From: Chlorella sorokiniana
Lineage: Eukaryota; Chlorophyta; Trebouxiophyceae; Chlorellales; Chlorellaceae
Direction of reading: 5' to 3'
NCBI GenBank assembly: GCA_025917655.1
Contig: CP084611.1
Coordinates: 558,001-622,000, forward strand
DNA: 64,000 nucleotides
Below are positions 22,313 to 33,800 of this stretch, one piece after another (within the stretch, counting starts at the first letter, position 1; each line of letters starts with the position of its first letter). Below the pieces are notes generated by a model that saw only the letters and a list, made by a program, of their open reading frames with translations, was not told where the DNA came from and did no database searches. The position numbers and the translations under genes are program-made.

Positions 22313-23971
22313 ATGCAGCTTTGTTTCGCGGCCCGCTCGCGCCAACCTCTTTTTGCGCCAGTTGTTGCCAGTGTTGCCACCAGACATCTGGGTCCATCAC
22401 TGCCGGTGCGCTGCAGCAACATGGCGCCACGCCATAGGGCTGGTGGTCCCTCCACCACCATAGACTCCTGCACCCCGACGGGGCAAGGCTCGCGCCTAGC
22501 AGAACAGCTCCTGGACAATGCTGAGGAGTGCGTTGAGCAACTGGAGCAGAAGGCTGGGTAAGCTTAACATACTCACTGATGCCTGGGCAGCACCAACAAC
22601 ATGGTGGGTGGGTGAGGTGGTTGCACATTGGTTGGACCAGGGCAGTTGCGATTTTGAGGGTTGCCGAGCTGTTGCTGTTGTCGGTATGATTCTTTGGCTG
22701 CAGAGCGAAGCAGGCTGAGGCACATCTGGGCCCGGCGCCAAGCACAGAGGGGGAGGAGGCCACAGTCTGGTGAGCCTCCTTTCACCTTGTTGCAGCGGAA
22801 TGCGCCTGCCCGGGTGGGCTTTGAAGCAACCCTGCCCAGCAACCTGCTGCCCCCACGCTCCCCAGGTACTTTGCCTTCGGCAGCAACATCAACAAGAAGG
22901 TGTTCCAGGGGCGGCGAATGATATCGCCTGCGGAGAGCGTGCCCGCTGTGCTCCCGGCTGGCGCCTGGAGTTCAGCCAGCCGGGCCTGCCGTACGCGGAG
23001 CCCGCCTTTGCGGCCGTGGAGCGCCAGCCCGAGGCCGACGGCGGCGGCGAGCGCCAGCTGGATGTGCACGGCGTGGCCCACCGCATCACCCCCAGCCAGT
23101 GGGCGTACGTGTTGGAAACTGAGGGCGGCAGCGGCGGCAAGGAGGACCACGCATATCAAGTGGTGGAGGCCAGGGCCGAGTCGTACGACGGCCGCGAGCT
23201 GGGGGTGGTCACGCTCAGCGTGTCGCCCCGGGTCAAGGCGCGGCTGCAGGTGGGGCTCTGGTTCTGCCAGGATGTCTGCTGCTTTGCAGCGTGCTCAGTG
23301 TGATGAGCAGTCCTTGCAGCAAGCAGGCCTTGCACCAGCTGCTTCCGGGAAGGGGCTGCATCTCGTGGCATGTTGAATCTCAGCCATGTGTGCCCGCCTC
23401 TGTATTCTCACGCAGGGCCGCCCTGCGCTCCCCTCGCTGCGGTACCTGAAGCTCATCCGGGAGGGCGCCCAGGACTACGGCCTGTCCCCGGAGTACCAGG
23501 CCTGGCTGGCTTCGCTGCAGCACTACGAGGCGCGTGCGCCTGGCCAGAAGCTGGGCTCCCTCGCCTTCAAGCTCATCGCCTTCACCACCGTCTTCCCCGT
23601 CTGGGCATGTGAGCGGCGGCAGGGAGGGGCGGGGGATGCCAGGGGCTGCCGCTCGTTTGGTGGGGCCCCGCTTGGGCCATGTGGGCGGCGTGGCCAGAGC
23701 AGTGGCTGGGGGCAATGGCTGTGTTGTCAGGAGATGGTACGGTGTATGAGGAGTGGGATGTCATTGAGGCTGCGCCATATGCCTGCCGCCCCGCTTTGCA
23801 GCCATGCGCATGTTCCGTCGGGTTGTCGGCATGAAGAGCGCCAGCAACGACGCGGCCAGCCGCTTCATGCAGCGCTACACCGCACGTATGTTCCAGCTGG
23901 TGCTCGGGCTGCACGAGGTGGTGCGCCCTGTGCTGGGCTGCGGCATGAGCAACGGCGGCCCGCCACGGTGA
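22313..23971 (+). CDS. Gamma-glutamylcyclotransferase-like protein, likely plastid, membrane-anchored
   Basis: GGCT/AIG2-fold enzyme; family members cyclise gamma-glutamyl compounds of glutathione turnover to 5-oxoproline. Four exons: 22313-22557 (transit-like MQLCFAARSRQPLFAPVVAS, then a Gln/Glu helix LAEQLLDNAEECVEQLEQKA), 22866-23249, 23416-23608 and 23802-23971. The nucleotide-binding loop is YFAFGSNINKKVFQGRRMIS; WRLEFSQPGLPYAEPAFAAV follows, then WAYVLETEGG, whose Glu sits where the catalytic Glu of GGCT lies, then RYLKLIREGAQDYGLSPEYQ. A C-terminal hydrophobic stretch LGSLAFKLIAFTTVFPVWAS could anchor it. Between AVLP and GWRLEF the frame slips by one base at 22951-22960 with no room for an intron; I read this as a missing G in the assembly. 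The same N-terminal layout occurs in plant and cyanobacterial relatives. Confidence 0.75.
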
Positions 23972-24170
23972 CATCACTTCCCGGGCTGCTCTGTACCCTG
24001 TGATCCATCTGTGACAACATCCTCCCATTTGATTCATGACATTTGCCTTTGCCATTTTGTTTCCTGCCGCCCCTGGCCTTCAGTCCTCCTTCCCTCTTAA
24101 CGCGAATCCCCAACATGGATGTACTGCTTTTGGGATGGCCCTGCACCACCTTGGCAACCGCCACGCGATT

Positions 24171-24175
24171 TGTAA
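24171..24175 (+). terminator. TGTAA poly(A) signal, GGCT-like gene
   Basis: TGTAA, the chlorophyte poly(A) signal, 200 bases after the TGA at 23969-23971. Confidence 0.55.
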
Positions 24176-24243
24176 TGTGCAATTCACCGTGCCAATTGGC
24201 AAAGGAGACGATTACCAGGCCCGGGTGGAGGAGGAGCGGCTTG

Positions 24244-24279
24244 CCGAAACGCGCGGGTCATTGACCCGCGAGTTTTCGG
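24244..24279. promoter_or_regulatory. Palindromic element between GGCT-like and rhomboid genes
   Basis: Core 24252-24270 is a perfect inverted repeat with 9-base arms (CGCGGGTCA / TGACCCGCG) around one base. The flanks ccgaaac and ttttcgg extend the symmetry imperfectly. It lies about 75 bases after the likely poly(A) signal of the upstream gene and 136 bases before the rhomboid start, so it could be a dimeric factor site in the promoter or a hairpin separating the genes. Contains TTGACC, the plant W-box core, which may be chance. Confidence 0.5.
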
Positions 24280-24405
24280 AACGCAAACCAACTTTCATCG
24301 GCGTTTCGGTCAGTTTCAATCGCCGGAAGGGCCAAGAAACGGCGCGACAGAGACGTATGAACTGAACGGCGCACGACGTCGGGGCAGCCAGAGCAACAGA
24401 GGGCT

Positions 24406-26572
24406 ATGGCAGATCGGACAGGCACAGCTCAATTGGAGCTTAGTCCAGCATCGGAGGATGATCTTGAAACAGGCTCCCCTTACTTCAGCATTGCTGCAGT
24501 AAAGGCAGGAGCCCCGCCGCCAGCCATCCAGCTGCATGCGTGGCCTGCCGACCTCGGCTCCGCCTTCCCCGCGGGCAGCCGACAGCTGGTCATTGAGGAC
24601 GGCAGCAGCAGCAGCAGGAGCAGCAGCAGCAATGAGCCTGAGGTCCAGAGGGCACAGGGCTGGCGCCGAGCATGGCCAAGGTACGCTTCAACATGCATTT
24701 CGTTGTTGTCCAGACATGAAATCGGCAGGTTCATGCTTCACGCAGGTCCACCAGCACAGCAGCCCGGGCACTGGCTGCTATGACACCGACAGCAACAGCA
24801 GTTGGTATGGCAAGCCGACTGCGGTTGCTGCTGGACAGCTGCACACGTGGCTGTGGGGCGCTTTCGCCAGGCCAAGAGCGGCCAGCTCTGTGCCTGCCTT
24901 GCAAGCGGCGCCTGTCACCCGCATCCCCCTGACTGCCACCACGGCGGCAACCAGCCGACGACAGCTGGCCTTGCAGCGCTGGCAGCGAGCGTGCCGGGCG
25001 GTGATGGAGGGTCGAGACGTTGCCCGCTGGGTGGATCTGCTGGGAAACAGGCTGGCCCCGGCGGACGACCGCCTGCATGCTGCGGTGGCGCTGAGAATGC
25101 GGGTCGAAGCGTGCCCGCCTGCCCTCCGTCAACGGCTGACATACGCGCTGCTGGCCCAGCGGCGGCCCGGCAGGGTGTCATGTGGCGATCATGTGCTGAA
25201 CGAGTTCTACATTACAGGTGGGTGAGGCTGCTGCTGCTGCGGATGGCGGGTGCCACCGCTGCAAGCAAGGCAAGGTGGCGGCTGCGCAAGCTTGCCGGAC
25301 CACCGTCTCCAATCCCGGAGCAAGGGCGCTTGTTGGCCTGCGGTCAGCCCTTTGGCAGGCCAACAGTCCAAGTGCAGCGCCTCAACCCGCTTGCCTGCCT
25401 CCCACGCAGGAGAGCAAGTGTTTGGCTTCCTTACACCCCCGGCCTGGGCTGCCACCGCCCCTACGCCATCCCCTGCCTGGCCGGCGTGCTGGTGGTCCTG
25501 TACTTCTTCATGGCAGGGCAGTACGGGCAGTACCAGGCCCTCACCTACCCCGCCACCTCCGCCTGCATGTCGGCGATGCACCGCAACGGCACCGCCCCCG
25601 GCTGGGGCCCCGCCCCAATGTTGCACTGGATCGCCCCCAGCGAGAGGGGCTGGTGCTACGGCTCCAAGGATCCCTTCCGCTTCGATGCCACTTTCCTGAT
25701 CGACTGGGGCGCCCGCTGGGCTCCCGACATGCAGCGGCGGTGAGTCCGTGCCTGGGATTGCTGCTGCACGCACACCTGAGTGGCCTTTTGCTGGTTAATT
25801 GCTGGCTGGAGCCCGACTGTGCACCCCGCGCCCCCAAACACACACACACACACACCATCTCCACGCACGGACACTTCCTTGAGCAGGCCGCAGCGCTGGC
25901 TCACCTCCGCTGCTGCACCAGTCCTTCAGCCACCTGCTGTCCAACATGCTGCTGCTGCTGGCGCTGGGCCTGCCCATGGAGTGCAAGCACGGCAGCTGGC
26001 GCATCGCCGCCGCGGCGGTGCTGGCTGCGCTGGGGGAAACCTGCTGAGGTGGGCGGCGGGCATTTGTGGATGTTGGCAGAGAGTCTGCTTGCTGGGGAGC
26101 AATGATCAGGGTTAAGACCTTGATGGCCCATCGATAGTCCAACCCCCTTGCCAAACTTGGCGGCCCTGCCTCTGGCTGCACCCTGCCTGCAGCGCAGTCA
26201 CCGAGGCGCCCTGCACCGCCGTGGTGGGCGCCAGCGGCGTGGTTTTCGGCATGGCGGGCCTCACAATCGCCGACATGGTGCTCAACTGGGAGACGCTCAG
26301 CCGGCCGCTGCTGCGCTCGCTGGCGCTGCTGGCGCTGCTCGTCTACTTTGCCGCTGCGGTGGGGACCACCCCTACCGGCACCTCCCACATGTCCCACGTG
26401 GGCGGTTTCCTGGGCGGCCTGCTGCCGGGCCTGGTGCTGCTGCCCAACGTGCACCGCGGGCGGGGCGAGGTGGCGGCGACGGCGGCGGCGGCGGGGATGC
26501 CTCGCCATCTTCCTGGCCCTGCCGCTCGTGTTCTACTTGCGGCAGCTGCCCCACGTGTGCTGCGGCTGTTGA
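24406..26572 (+). CDS. Rhomboid family intramembrane serine protease
   Basis: Membrane protease that cuts transmembrane helices with a Ser-His dyad. ATG 24406 opens a soluble N-terminus (MADRTGTAQLELSPASEDDL; poly-Ser around 24605-24635; LQRWQRACRAVMEGRDVARW; RQRLTYALLAQRRPG). The rhomboid core: first helix PCLAGVLVVLYFFMAGQYGQ (about 25470), loop WGPAPMLHWIAPSERGWCYG, HQSFSHLLSNMLLLLALGLP (about 25915-25975), active-site Ser in VVGASGVVFGMAGL (about 26222-26262), further helices, then the His helix SHMSHVGGFLGGLLPGLVLL (about 26384-26440) and a last helix LAIFLALPLVFYLRQLPH before TGA 26570-26572. Both catalytic residues and the Asn of the HLLSN motif are present. The frame slips at C5 25436-25440, G5 26032-26036, near 25910 and near 26495; each is bridged by conserved rhomboid sequence and so is read as an assembly error. 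Confidence 0.85.
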
Positions 26573-27936
26573 AACATTGAACTGCAATGAGTGTTGCCTT
26601 AATAACAAGCGCTTCAGAGCATCAACGTGTTTGGCAAATCAGGTGCAGCTGCACTGTCAGCGGTGAGCATTGTCAGCCATCGGTGGAAGCTGGCTGGCGG
26701 TAGCCAGCATGCTCTTGCAAGGCTGCCCCATCTGCTCCCGTTTGCACATGCATTGCTCCAAGATAAGCAATCATGCAGGCCTTTGCCCATGGCTGGCGGG
26801 AGGTCGGCAAGCCCGTGACTAACGTAGCGCTGCGTTGTTTTTTTGCGCAGCGCCTTGACCTTGCCATAGCTATCGCATGTTCCTCACTGGTTACGCCGGC
26901 AGGACTGGGTTTGGTAATCACTAGGGGCGTCCGCTTGATAGTGGCGGCGCAGGTCGCGCGTGGGCCTCGGCAGGCGGAGCAGGAGGTGAGCCCTTCTGCG
27001 TGCCATGGCTGTTGAAAGTTGCGAGCGAAGGTCCGCTGCAGGTGCACCAAGTTGTCAACACGGTTTGTTGTATTTGCAGGAGGCTGAGGAAAGAGGAGAG
27101 CAGCGTGCGCCTCAACCTCCGCAGCAGGGAGGTGGCGCTCCAGCGGCAAAACGGCCCCGCCGCCCAGTGCCAAGGGGCCTTGGCACCAGCCTGCCCCTCC
27201 TGCCCGTGCCTCCTGTTTCGGCAGGGTGACTTGCCAGCTGGCGGAGGTGCCGAGGGGGAGCAGGCGGCCGCCGCCAGACAAGCCCTGGGAGGCCTGCCGC
27301 AGACGGGGCCCTACCTATAGCAGGTGGCGTAGGCGCGCGGCGGCATGAGTGTGAGGCTGATTTGCTGACGGTGGAGCTCAGAGCCCTGGCGGGCTGAGCA
27401 GGTTCGAGAGAGCAGGAAGGCCGAACCAGCTGGGGGAGGAAAGCTTGTCTGCAGCGCCCGGGCAGCACAGATGCTTGCATTATTGTAATGTTAATTGAGA
27501 GCATTCCATTGTTTGCCTTTGCAACAAGTGTCTGTTGCTGGTGCCACAGACGTGACCTCGGTCATTCGTGTAGGCGGGGGAAGGGGGGGGGGGGGCGGGC
27601 GGGCGGCAGGCTCCTGCCGCGGAAGCTGAGTGACAGCCCTTTCTGTGCCCTACCCAGCTGCAGCGAACCTCCTTCACTGTCTCTAACAGCAGCGGAGTCC
27701 ACTTGCTGTGTGATGGGCAGTGCAGCCGCCGCGGGGCTCACATTATGTGCCGCATGCCGCCTCTGAAATGAAAGCGCCCACCTGGCCGTCAGCTTAGCGG
27801 GCGCGGACTTTTCTCGACGCTTTGTACACTTTTACCCATGTTCATTGTGCGTGTATACACTCTGTAAGCGACCAGGCGCCGCCAAAGGCTGGCTCCCCGT
27901 CCGTAGTCGCGAGTTTTATTTTGGGCGAAGCGGGGG
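26573..27936. other. Unassigned 1.36-kb stretch between rhomboid and NAR1 genes
   Basis: No recognisable protein. Short open frames flanked by splice-like signals occur on the plus strand (26773-27000 to a gag|gtgagc donor; 27080-27230), but nothing matches a known family. A TGTAA at 27484-27488 suggests a plus-strand transcript ends there, so much of this may be a long, perhaps spliced, 3' untranslated region of the rhomboid gene. 27575-27610 is a G-rich tract with a run of more than ten G, able to form a G-quadruplex, about 330 bases before the NAR1 start. Confidence 0.4.
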
Positions 27937-28151
27937 ATGTTTTCTGGCGCCGTGAAAATCGGTGACTTAAACGACTTTATAGCGCCGTCTCAGGCATGCG
28001 TTGTGAACCTAGAAGGAGGCAAGCTGGCCGCCGCCGACGATGCAGAGGTGAGCCAGAGCGCAGCAGCAGTGTTCTTGAGACAGCACAGCAATCTAATCTC
28101 TGCAAGGACAGACTTACAGCATTGCGGCCCCCGAGATGGCTATTCCAGCAC

Positions 28152-28182
<31 letters not shown>

Positions 28183-30685
28183 TTCCACCTGCGTCCCAAC
28201 TTCTTGCCAGCCCCGGCTTGTCGCTTGCTGCAGGTGGGCACGGTGCAGCTGCAACACCGTACCCCGCAGGGCTTCTCACAGACGCTGCCCGCGCCGCCGG
28301 ACCAGCCGGTCAAGGTGTCGCTGCACGACTGCCTCGCCTGCTCGGGCTGCGTGACGTCGGCTGAGACGGTGCTGCTGCAGCACCAAAGCGCGGGCGAGCT
28401 TCTGCAGCGGCTGCGGGACCCCGCCTGGACGGTGGTGGTGTCCCTGTCGCCGCAGTCGGTGGCCGCGCTGGCAGCACTGTACGGCCTGGCCACGGCGGAC
28501 TGCGCGGGGCGGCTGGCGGCGGCGCTACGTTCGCTGGGCGCCACCGCCGTGTTGGATACCTCCTGCTCGCGGCAGCTGGCGCTGGCCGAGGCCGCTGCCG
28601 AGTTCCTGCAGCGGTACCGCAGCAGCGCACGCGGCGCGGCGGCGCTGGCGGCTGCGGGGCCCGCTGCTGCGGCGGCAGCGGGGCAGGCGGATGCGATGGA
28701 TGTGGATGGAGACGTGCCCCTGCATCCCCCAGCGGCAGCAGCGGTGCGGGCGACGCAGGACCGCTGCCGATGCTGGCCTCGGCCTGCCCCGGCTGGGTGT
28801 GCTATGCAGAAAAGACGCACGGGGACCACGCGCTGCCCCACATCGCCACAGGTGAGCCGCTGCTGGCCGCCGTGCGCGCTTGCCGCTCGCGGTTGGAACC
28901 ACCTTTGCTGCACACGGCGGTCGGAATTGTGCAGCTTGCTTCGGGTCAGCATGCCTGCGACTGGGACGCCTGCCTGCCCCTTCACACTTCCAATCTTTCT
29001 TTGCGGAAGGATGGTAGGCGCCGCACAACAGGACTATGAGCTGATCCACGCTCGAGCCCCACGAAATCGCTCCGCTGCTGCAGGCAAGAGCCCCCAGGCG
29101 GTGATGGGCAGCCTGGTGAAACGTCGGTGGTGCAGCAGCGCGGGGCGTGACCCCGCCCTCACATACCACTGCGCCGTCATGCCCTGTTACGACAAGAAGC
29201 TGGAGGCGGCGCGGGAGGACTTCTTGCTTCCAGGTGGGTGGCAGTGGGGGGGCGCGCGCGCGTTGTTGCACGAGAGCTTTTGTGTTTGTGTGGGCAAGGC
29301 AGGGCTGGGGGAGCTGTGCGTTTCAGCATGGGTGGGTCGGTGGTCGTGCATTGGCGGTAAAAAAGTGCTGTGGGCTTGGGTGTTAGGGAATCCCCGCAAC
29401 GGCAACTACACGCGCGTGGCCCCTGATTGTGCTGGCACACAGCTTGTCCACCGCGACCGCCTGTGTGCCGACCGTCGGTCTGCTTCTGGCCTGCAGGCAG
29501 CCGGGTGCCCGAGACCGACAGTGTGCTGGCCACCTCGGAGCTGCAGGAGCTGCTGCAGGACGCGGGGCTGGACCTGAGGACGGTGCAGGGCGCCCGCTGG
29601 ATGCCATCCTTCCCCCAGCAGGCACAGCAGCCGACGCTGCAGCAGGCAGGCCGCAAGATCACCCTGCAGCAACAGCGGTTCCTTGCAGCAGCAGCGAGTG
29701 TTGCAGGCAGGGCGGCGCGCAGCCGCCCGCGAGCCGTGGCGGGGCGGCAGCACAGCACCGGCGCCAGCTGGCAGCGGAGGCTACCTGGAGCACGTGTTTC
29801 GGGCGGCAGCGGCGGCGCTGTTTGGGCGAGAGCTGCCTCCGGGGCCGCTGCCCATGCGCGTAGGCCGCAACGCGGGTGGGCGCAGCCGCCTTGCTTGCCG
29901 GAAATGCAGCGGCCGGCGGCCCATGGCCCACCCTGCGCTGGCTGCTGCTCTGAAGAACATCTTGCCCAGTCAGGCATCAGCAACGCCTTTCCTAATGTAC
30001 AGCCCTTTACCGCTGCCCCTGTTCCCTCCCTACTGTGGCCCGCAGACCTGTTGGAAATCAGCCTGGAGCTGCCGCCCGCCGCCCCCGCCCGCCCGCCGGT
30101 TCCCGCGCTGCGATTTGCCGCGGCTTACGGCTTCCGCAACATCCAGGGCCTCATGCGCCGCATCAAGCTGGGCCGCTGCGAGTATGATTACGTGGAGGTG
30201 ATGGCCTGTCCCTCGGGTGCGGTACAGGAGTGATGCGGTACCTTGATGTTGCAGTACATACCTGCAGCTGGATGGTGAAACGTGCTGCAGGGCAGGCACC
30301 GTCGGTTTCTTGCACTGCCAGCAGCCTGTGGCGCTGCGCTTAGACTTACAAAAGCTGCTGCGGCTTGCGCTTTGCTAGCCAGCACCGCTGAGCGCTGCGT
30401 CAAGGTTGCCCGTGTTTCCTTCACCCTGCAGGCTGCCTCAATGGCGGCGGCCAGCCCAAGCCGACGGCAGGCCAGTCCGCTGCGCAGCTGCTGGAACAGC
30501 TGGAAGCTCTCTATGCCGATGGTAGCAGCTGCGCAGCACATGCGGGGAACGCGGACCCGCGTGTGCGCCGCCTGTACCGCGAATGGGTAGGCGACGAGCC
30601 CGGGTCGGCAGCCGCCCGGCAGCTGCTGCACACGCAGTACCACAAACGTGAAAAGACGGTAACCGCAACCCTGGCGGACTGGTGA
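27937..30685 (+). CDS. NAR1: Cytosolic Fe-S assembly factor NAR1/CIAO3
   Basis: [FeFe]-hydrogenase-like protein of the CIA machinery, which passes [4Fe-4S] clusters to cytosolic and nuclear targets via CIAO1/MMS19; it is not a hydrogenase. Exons: 27937-28047 ([20 protein letters not shown] with first Cys), 28234-28851, 29084-29233, from about 29496, from about 30048, and a last exon to TGA 30683-30685. The N-terminal cluster ligands are CLACSGC; the H-cluster-like ligands are [30 protein letters not shown] and [14 protein letters not shown]. Family blocks [48 protein letters not shown] and [11 protein letters not shown] are present. The C-terminus ends in Trp (TLADW), the tail that docks CIA clients. 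A Gln/Ala-rich insert (about 28650-28760) is longer than in animals. Frame slips occur at C5 28726-28730 and within 29590-29770, read as assembly errors. Confidence 0.93.
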
Positions 30686-30856
30686 CCGGAGGACAGCCAC
30701 GGCCAAAGCTTTGAGCCATCCTTTCATTACGAATGAACCCTTCAGTTGCCTCTGCGCATCATGGCCTTCACAATTAACCTCAGTTTTGCAGCTCATGAGA
30801 TAGGCAATACAATGGTCAACGTCATACACAAGGCACTTGCTGCACTTGCCGTCACC

Positions 30857-33800
30857 TCAGTACCCAGCCCTCACGGGCTTGAAGTCGCCGCCCGCCAGCC
30901 CCTCGGTCGGCTGCCCCGTCAGCTCCGCCACCACGGCGGCTCCCACCCGCAGGCCATCCACCGCGGCCGACACGATGCCGCCCGCGTAGCCGGCGCCTTC
31001 GCCGCAGGGGTAGAGGCCGGGCAGGGAGGGACTCTGCAGGCTGACGGCGTGCCGCTCAACCCGCACCGGGGCGCTCGTCCGCGTCTCGGCGGCATGCAGC
31101 AGCGCCTCATCGCTGCAGGGGGAGCGTTTGTGTCAGCAGGGGTTGAGAAGGCGTTCTTCCTCCCCAAGCGCCGGCACGGGCGGGGGAGCAGGGGCAAGGC
31201 ACCGCAGCAGAGCAAGCGAGGGAGGGGGCGCTGTGCACGAGGTTGCCCAAGCAGGCGGTGTGCCGCACCTGGCAAAGCCGGGAGCTGGCGGTCAAAGCGC
31301 TGCAGGGCCGCCGCAAACGCGGCAGTCCAGTGCGGGGGATAGAAGTCGTGCAGGCTGGCGGGACGCACGCCCAGGCGGTACGACGATGCAGGCAGCTGAC
31401 CGGAAGGTGCCCGTCCCGCCAGGAAGTCTGACACGCGCTGCGCGGGCGCCACAAAGCCGCCGCCGCCGCGCGCCGCCTCGCGCTCATACCGCCGCTGCAG
31501 CGCCACGCCCGCCAGCGGGCCGTGCGCGGCCAGCAGGTGCTGCCAGTCGGCCGGCTGCACCGCCACCACCAGCGCGCTGTTGGCCCATCTGGAGTCTCGC
31601 CTGCTCATTGGTAGGTTGTGGGGGCACGGTTTGGTGGGGGTGCTCGTGGGTTTCAATCCGCCGTCATACTCGGACCGCAAGCCCACCTCGCGTCAATCTA
31701 TGCGTGATGCTGGGGTGAGAGAAGACCCCCGCTTCCAGGCAAGCACACCACAATGCAGGGCATGGCAGCATGCAGAGGCCCTCGGGCCAGGCGCCGCCGC
31801 TCCACCGGCACACCCGCCCACCTGCTGAAGCTCATGCCGTTGATGCAGAGCTCCTCCTCGCTGGAAGAGGTGGGCACAATTTGGCCGCCTGGGCACATAC
31901 AGAAGCTGAAGACCGCTCTCGCAGACTCGCCCTCACCGGCCGCCTGCCCCGCTGCCGCTGCCGCCGCCGCGTCGCCGCCCCCTTGCTGCCCGCCGCCGCC
32001 GCCGCCGGCCAGCATCGGCTGGTACCAGCCGTCGCCCAGGTGGCTGGCAGCATCGGCGGCAGCGGCAGCACCGCCTGACGACGCCGCGGCAGCGGCTGCG
32101 GCTGCGGCGCTGACCTCGGCCGCCAGCCGGTACTCGGCCACCGGGTGCGGCCCCCTGCCGCGCAGCACCTTGGCGGCGGCATCTGCCTCGCCGTACTGCA
32201 GGCGGTCGATGAGGGGCTGGGGGTGCTCGATCCTGTGCATGTGGGCGCGGCAGAGGAAGGCGACAAGCAGCTGAGCGAGAGCCAAAGGGGGCAGGCGAAA
32301 GAGCGAGCGAGCCCGAGGAATGGGAGAGATGGAGTCCAGCCAGGAGGACGCGAGAAGACGAAGTGCGGCGGGCATGCCCAGTGCGGGCCGCTTGGCAGCA
32401 GCCCCCCCTGCCTCCCAGTGCGGCGCCCCCTTCCCCGGAAACCAGCACACCGCCCGCCGGCACCCCTTCCCCCCACAACTCACCTGAAGCCCATGGCAAA
32501 GGGCTTGGGGGTGAGGGCGACGTCGCGACGCAGCAGGGCGGCATACACGTCGCGTGCGGAGTGGCCGACCGCCAGCACGACGCGAGAGGCGGCGATGGTC
32601 GAGCCGTCTGCGTGGGAAGGGGAGGGGCACGGCAGGGGTAACATGCGATGTGTGGGTGGGTGGGTGGATGGGTGGAGGGCATGCCAACTACTACTGAGCA
32701 GCCCCAGGGCATGCTGGCATACAAATTTCCCAGCAGGGCCACAGGGCAAGCTGCGCATCACGCTGCAGTCTCCAGAGGCGCTGCAAGGTCGAGCGCTGCC
32801 GGGGCAAGGCAGCTGCCCCAGCAGGCTGCCCAGCGCTCCACCCCGGGCTCACCCGCCAGCTGGACCCCCGCCACGCGGCCGCCCCTCACCACCAGGTCCT
32901 CCACTCGGCAGCCGAAGCGCACCTCGCATCCCAGAGACCGCAGGTGTTCCCTGCACACGGGCGGGTGGGTGGTTGGGAGCGGGGAAGCCGTGGGGGGGTG
33001 GATGCGCGGCTTGTCGGGTGGGCAGCAGACGAGGTATGGCGTGGCGGCAGCTGTGCGGGCCTCGCCGCAGGCAGCAACGTGTCGAGCGCGATCCATGCTG
33101 GCTCTGGCCTCTGCCCTTCCCTTTCGTCAACACAACAGCAGGCCTCCCGCAGCAGCCCTTAATCCTCCCCCTACCCCCCCCACACCTCCCACACTACCAC
33201 CAATAACAACCACACATACACACACACGCTCACCTGAACGCCTTAAGGATGCGCACCAGCCTGTCGGTGCCCAGGTGGGGCTTGCCTGCCACCAGCACGC
33301 TCTGCACAAAAAGAGGCCAGGCTTCCGCAGCTCATGACCATCATGGGTCTGGCAGCGACGAGCAGCGCCTCTCTTGGTCAGACCTAAACCTCGCACAATA
33401 CCCACCCACAACCCACCCTGTTGCCGCAAACAACAAGAAGACAAGAGCCCCTCTGCCACCAACAGCCAGCCATCATCACGTGAACACACCAATGAGCGCA
33501 CGTGTGCACCGCGCCCACCTCTGGGGCGCCAAAGCGGTGCAGCGTGGCCAGCACTCGGCGCACGGGGTCTGAGTTGCGCCCGATGCGCGTCGTCAGCTTG
33601 CCGTCGCTCCAGGTGCCGGCGCCGCCCTCGCCAAAGCACAGGTTGGACTCTGGGTCGGCGCGGCGCCGCACAAAGAGCGCTCCGATGTCGCGGCCGCGCG
33701 CCTCCACCGGCTGGCCCCGCTCCAGCAGGACAACCTGGATGCGGGGCGTTCATGGAACGAGACGTTAGACGGCAACAGCAGAAGCGTTTCAAAGGGGCAG

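Noticed and set aside
27937-29577. One uninterrupted 546-codon NAR1 exon
   Set aside because: The frame runs through at least three introns with clear GT-AG borders, and only parts of it match NAR1.
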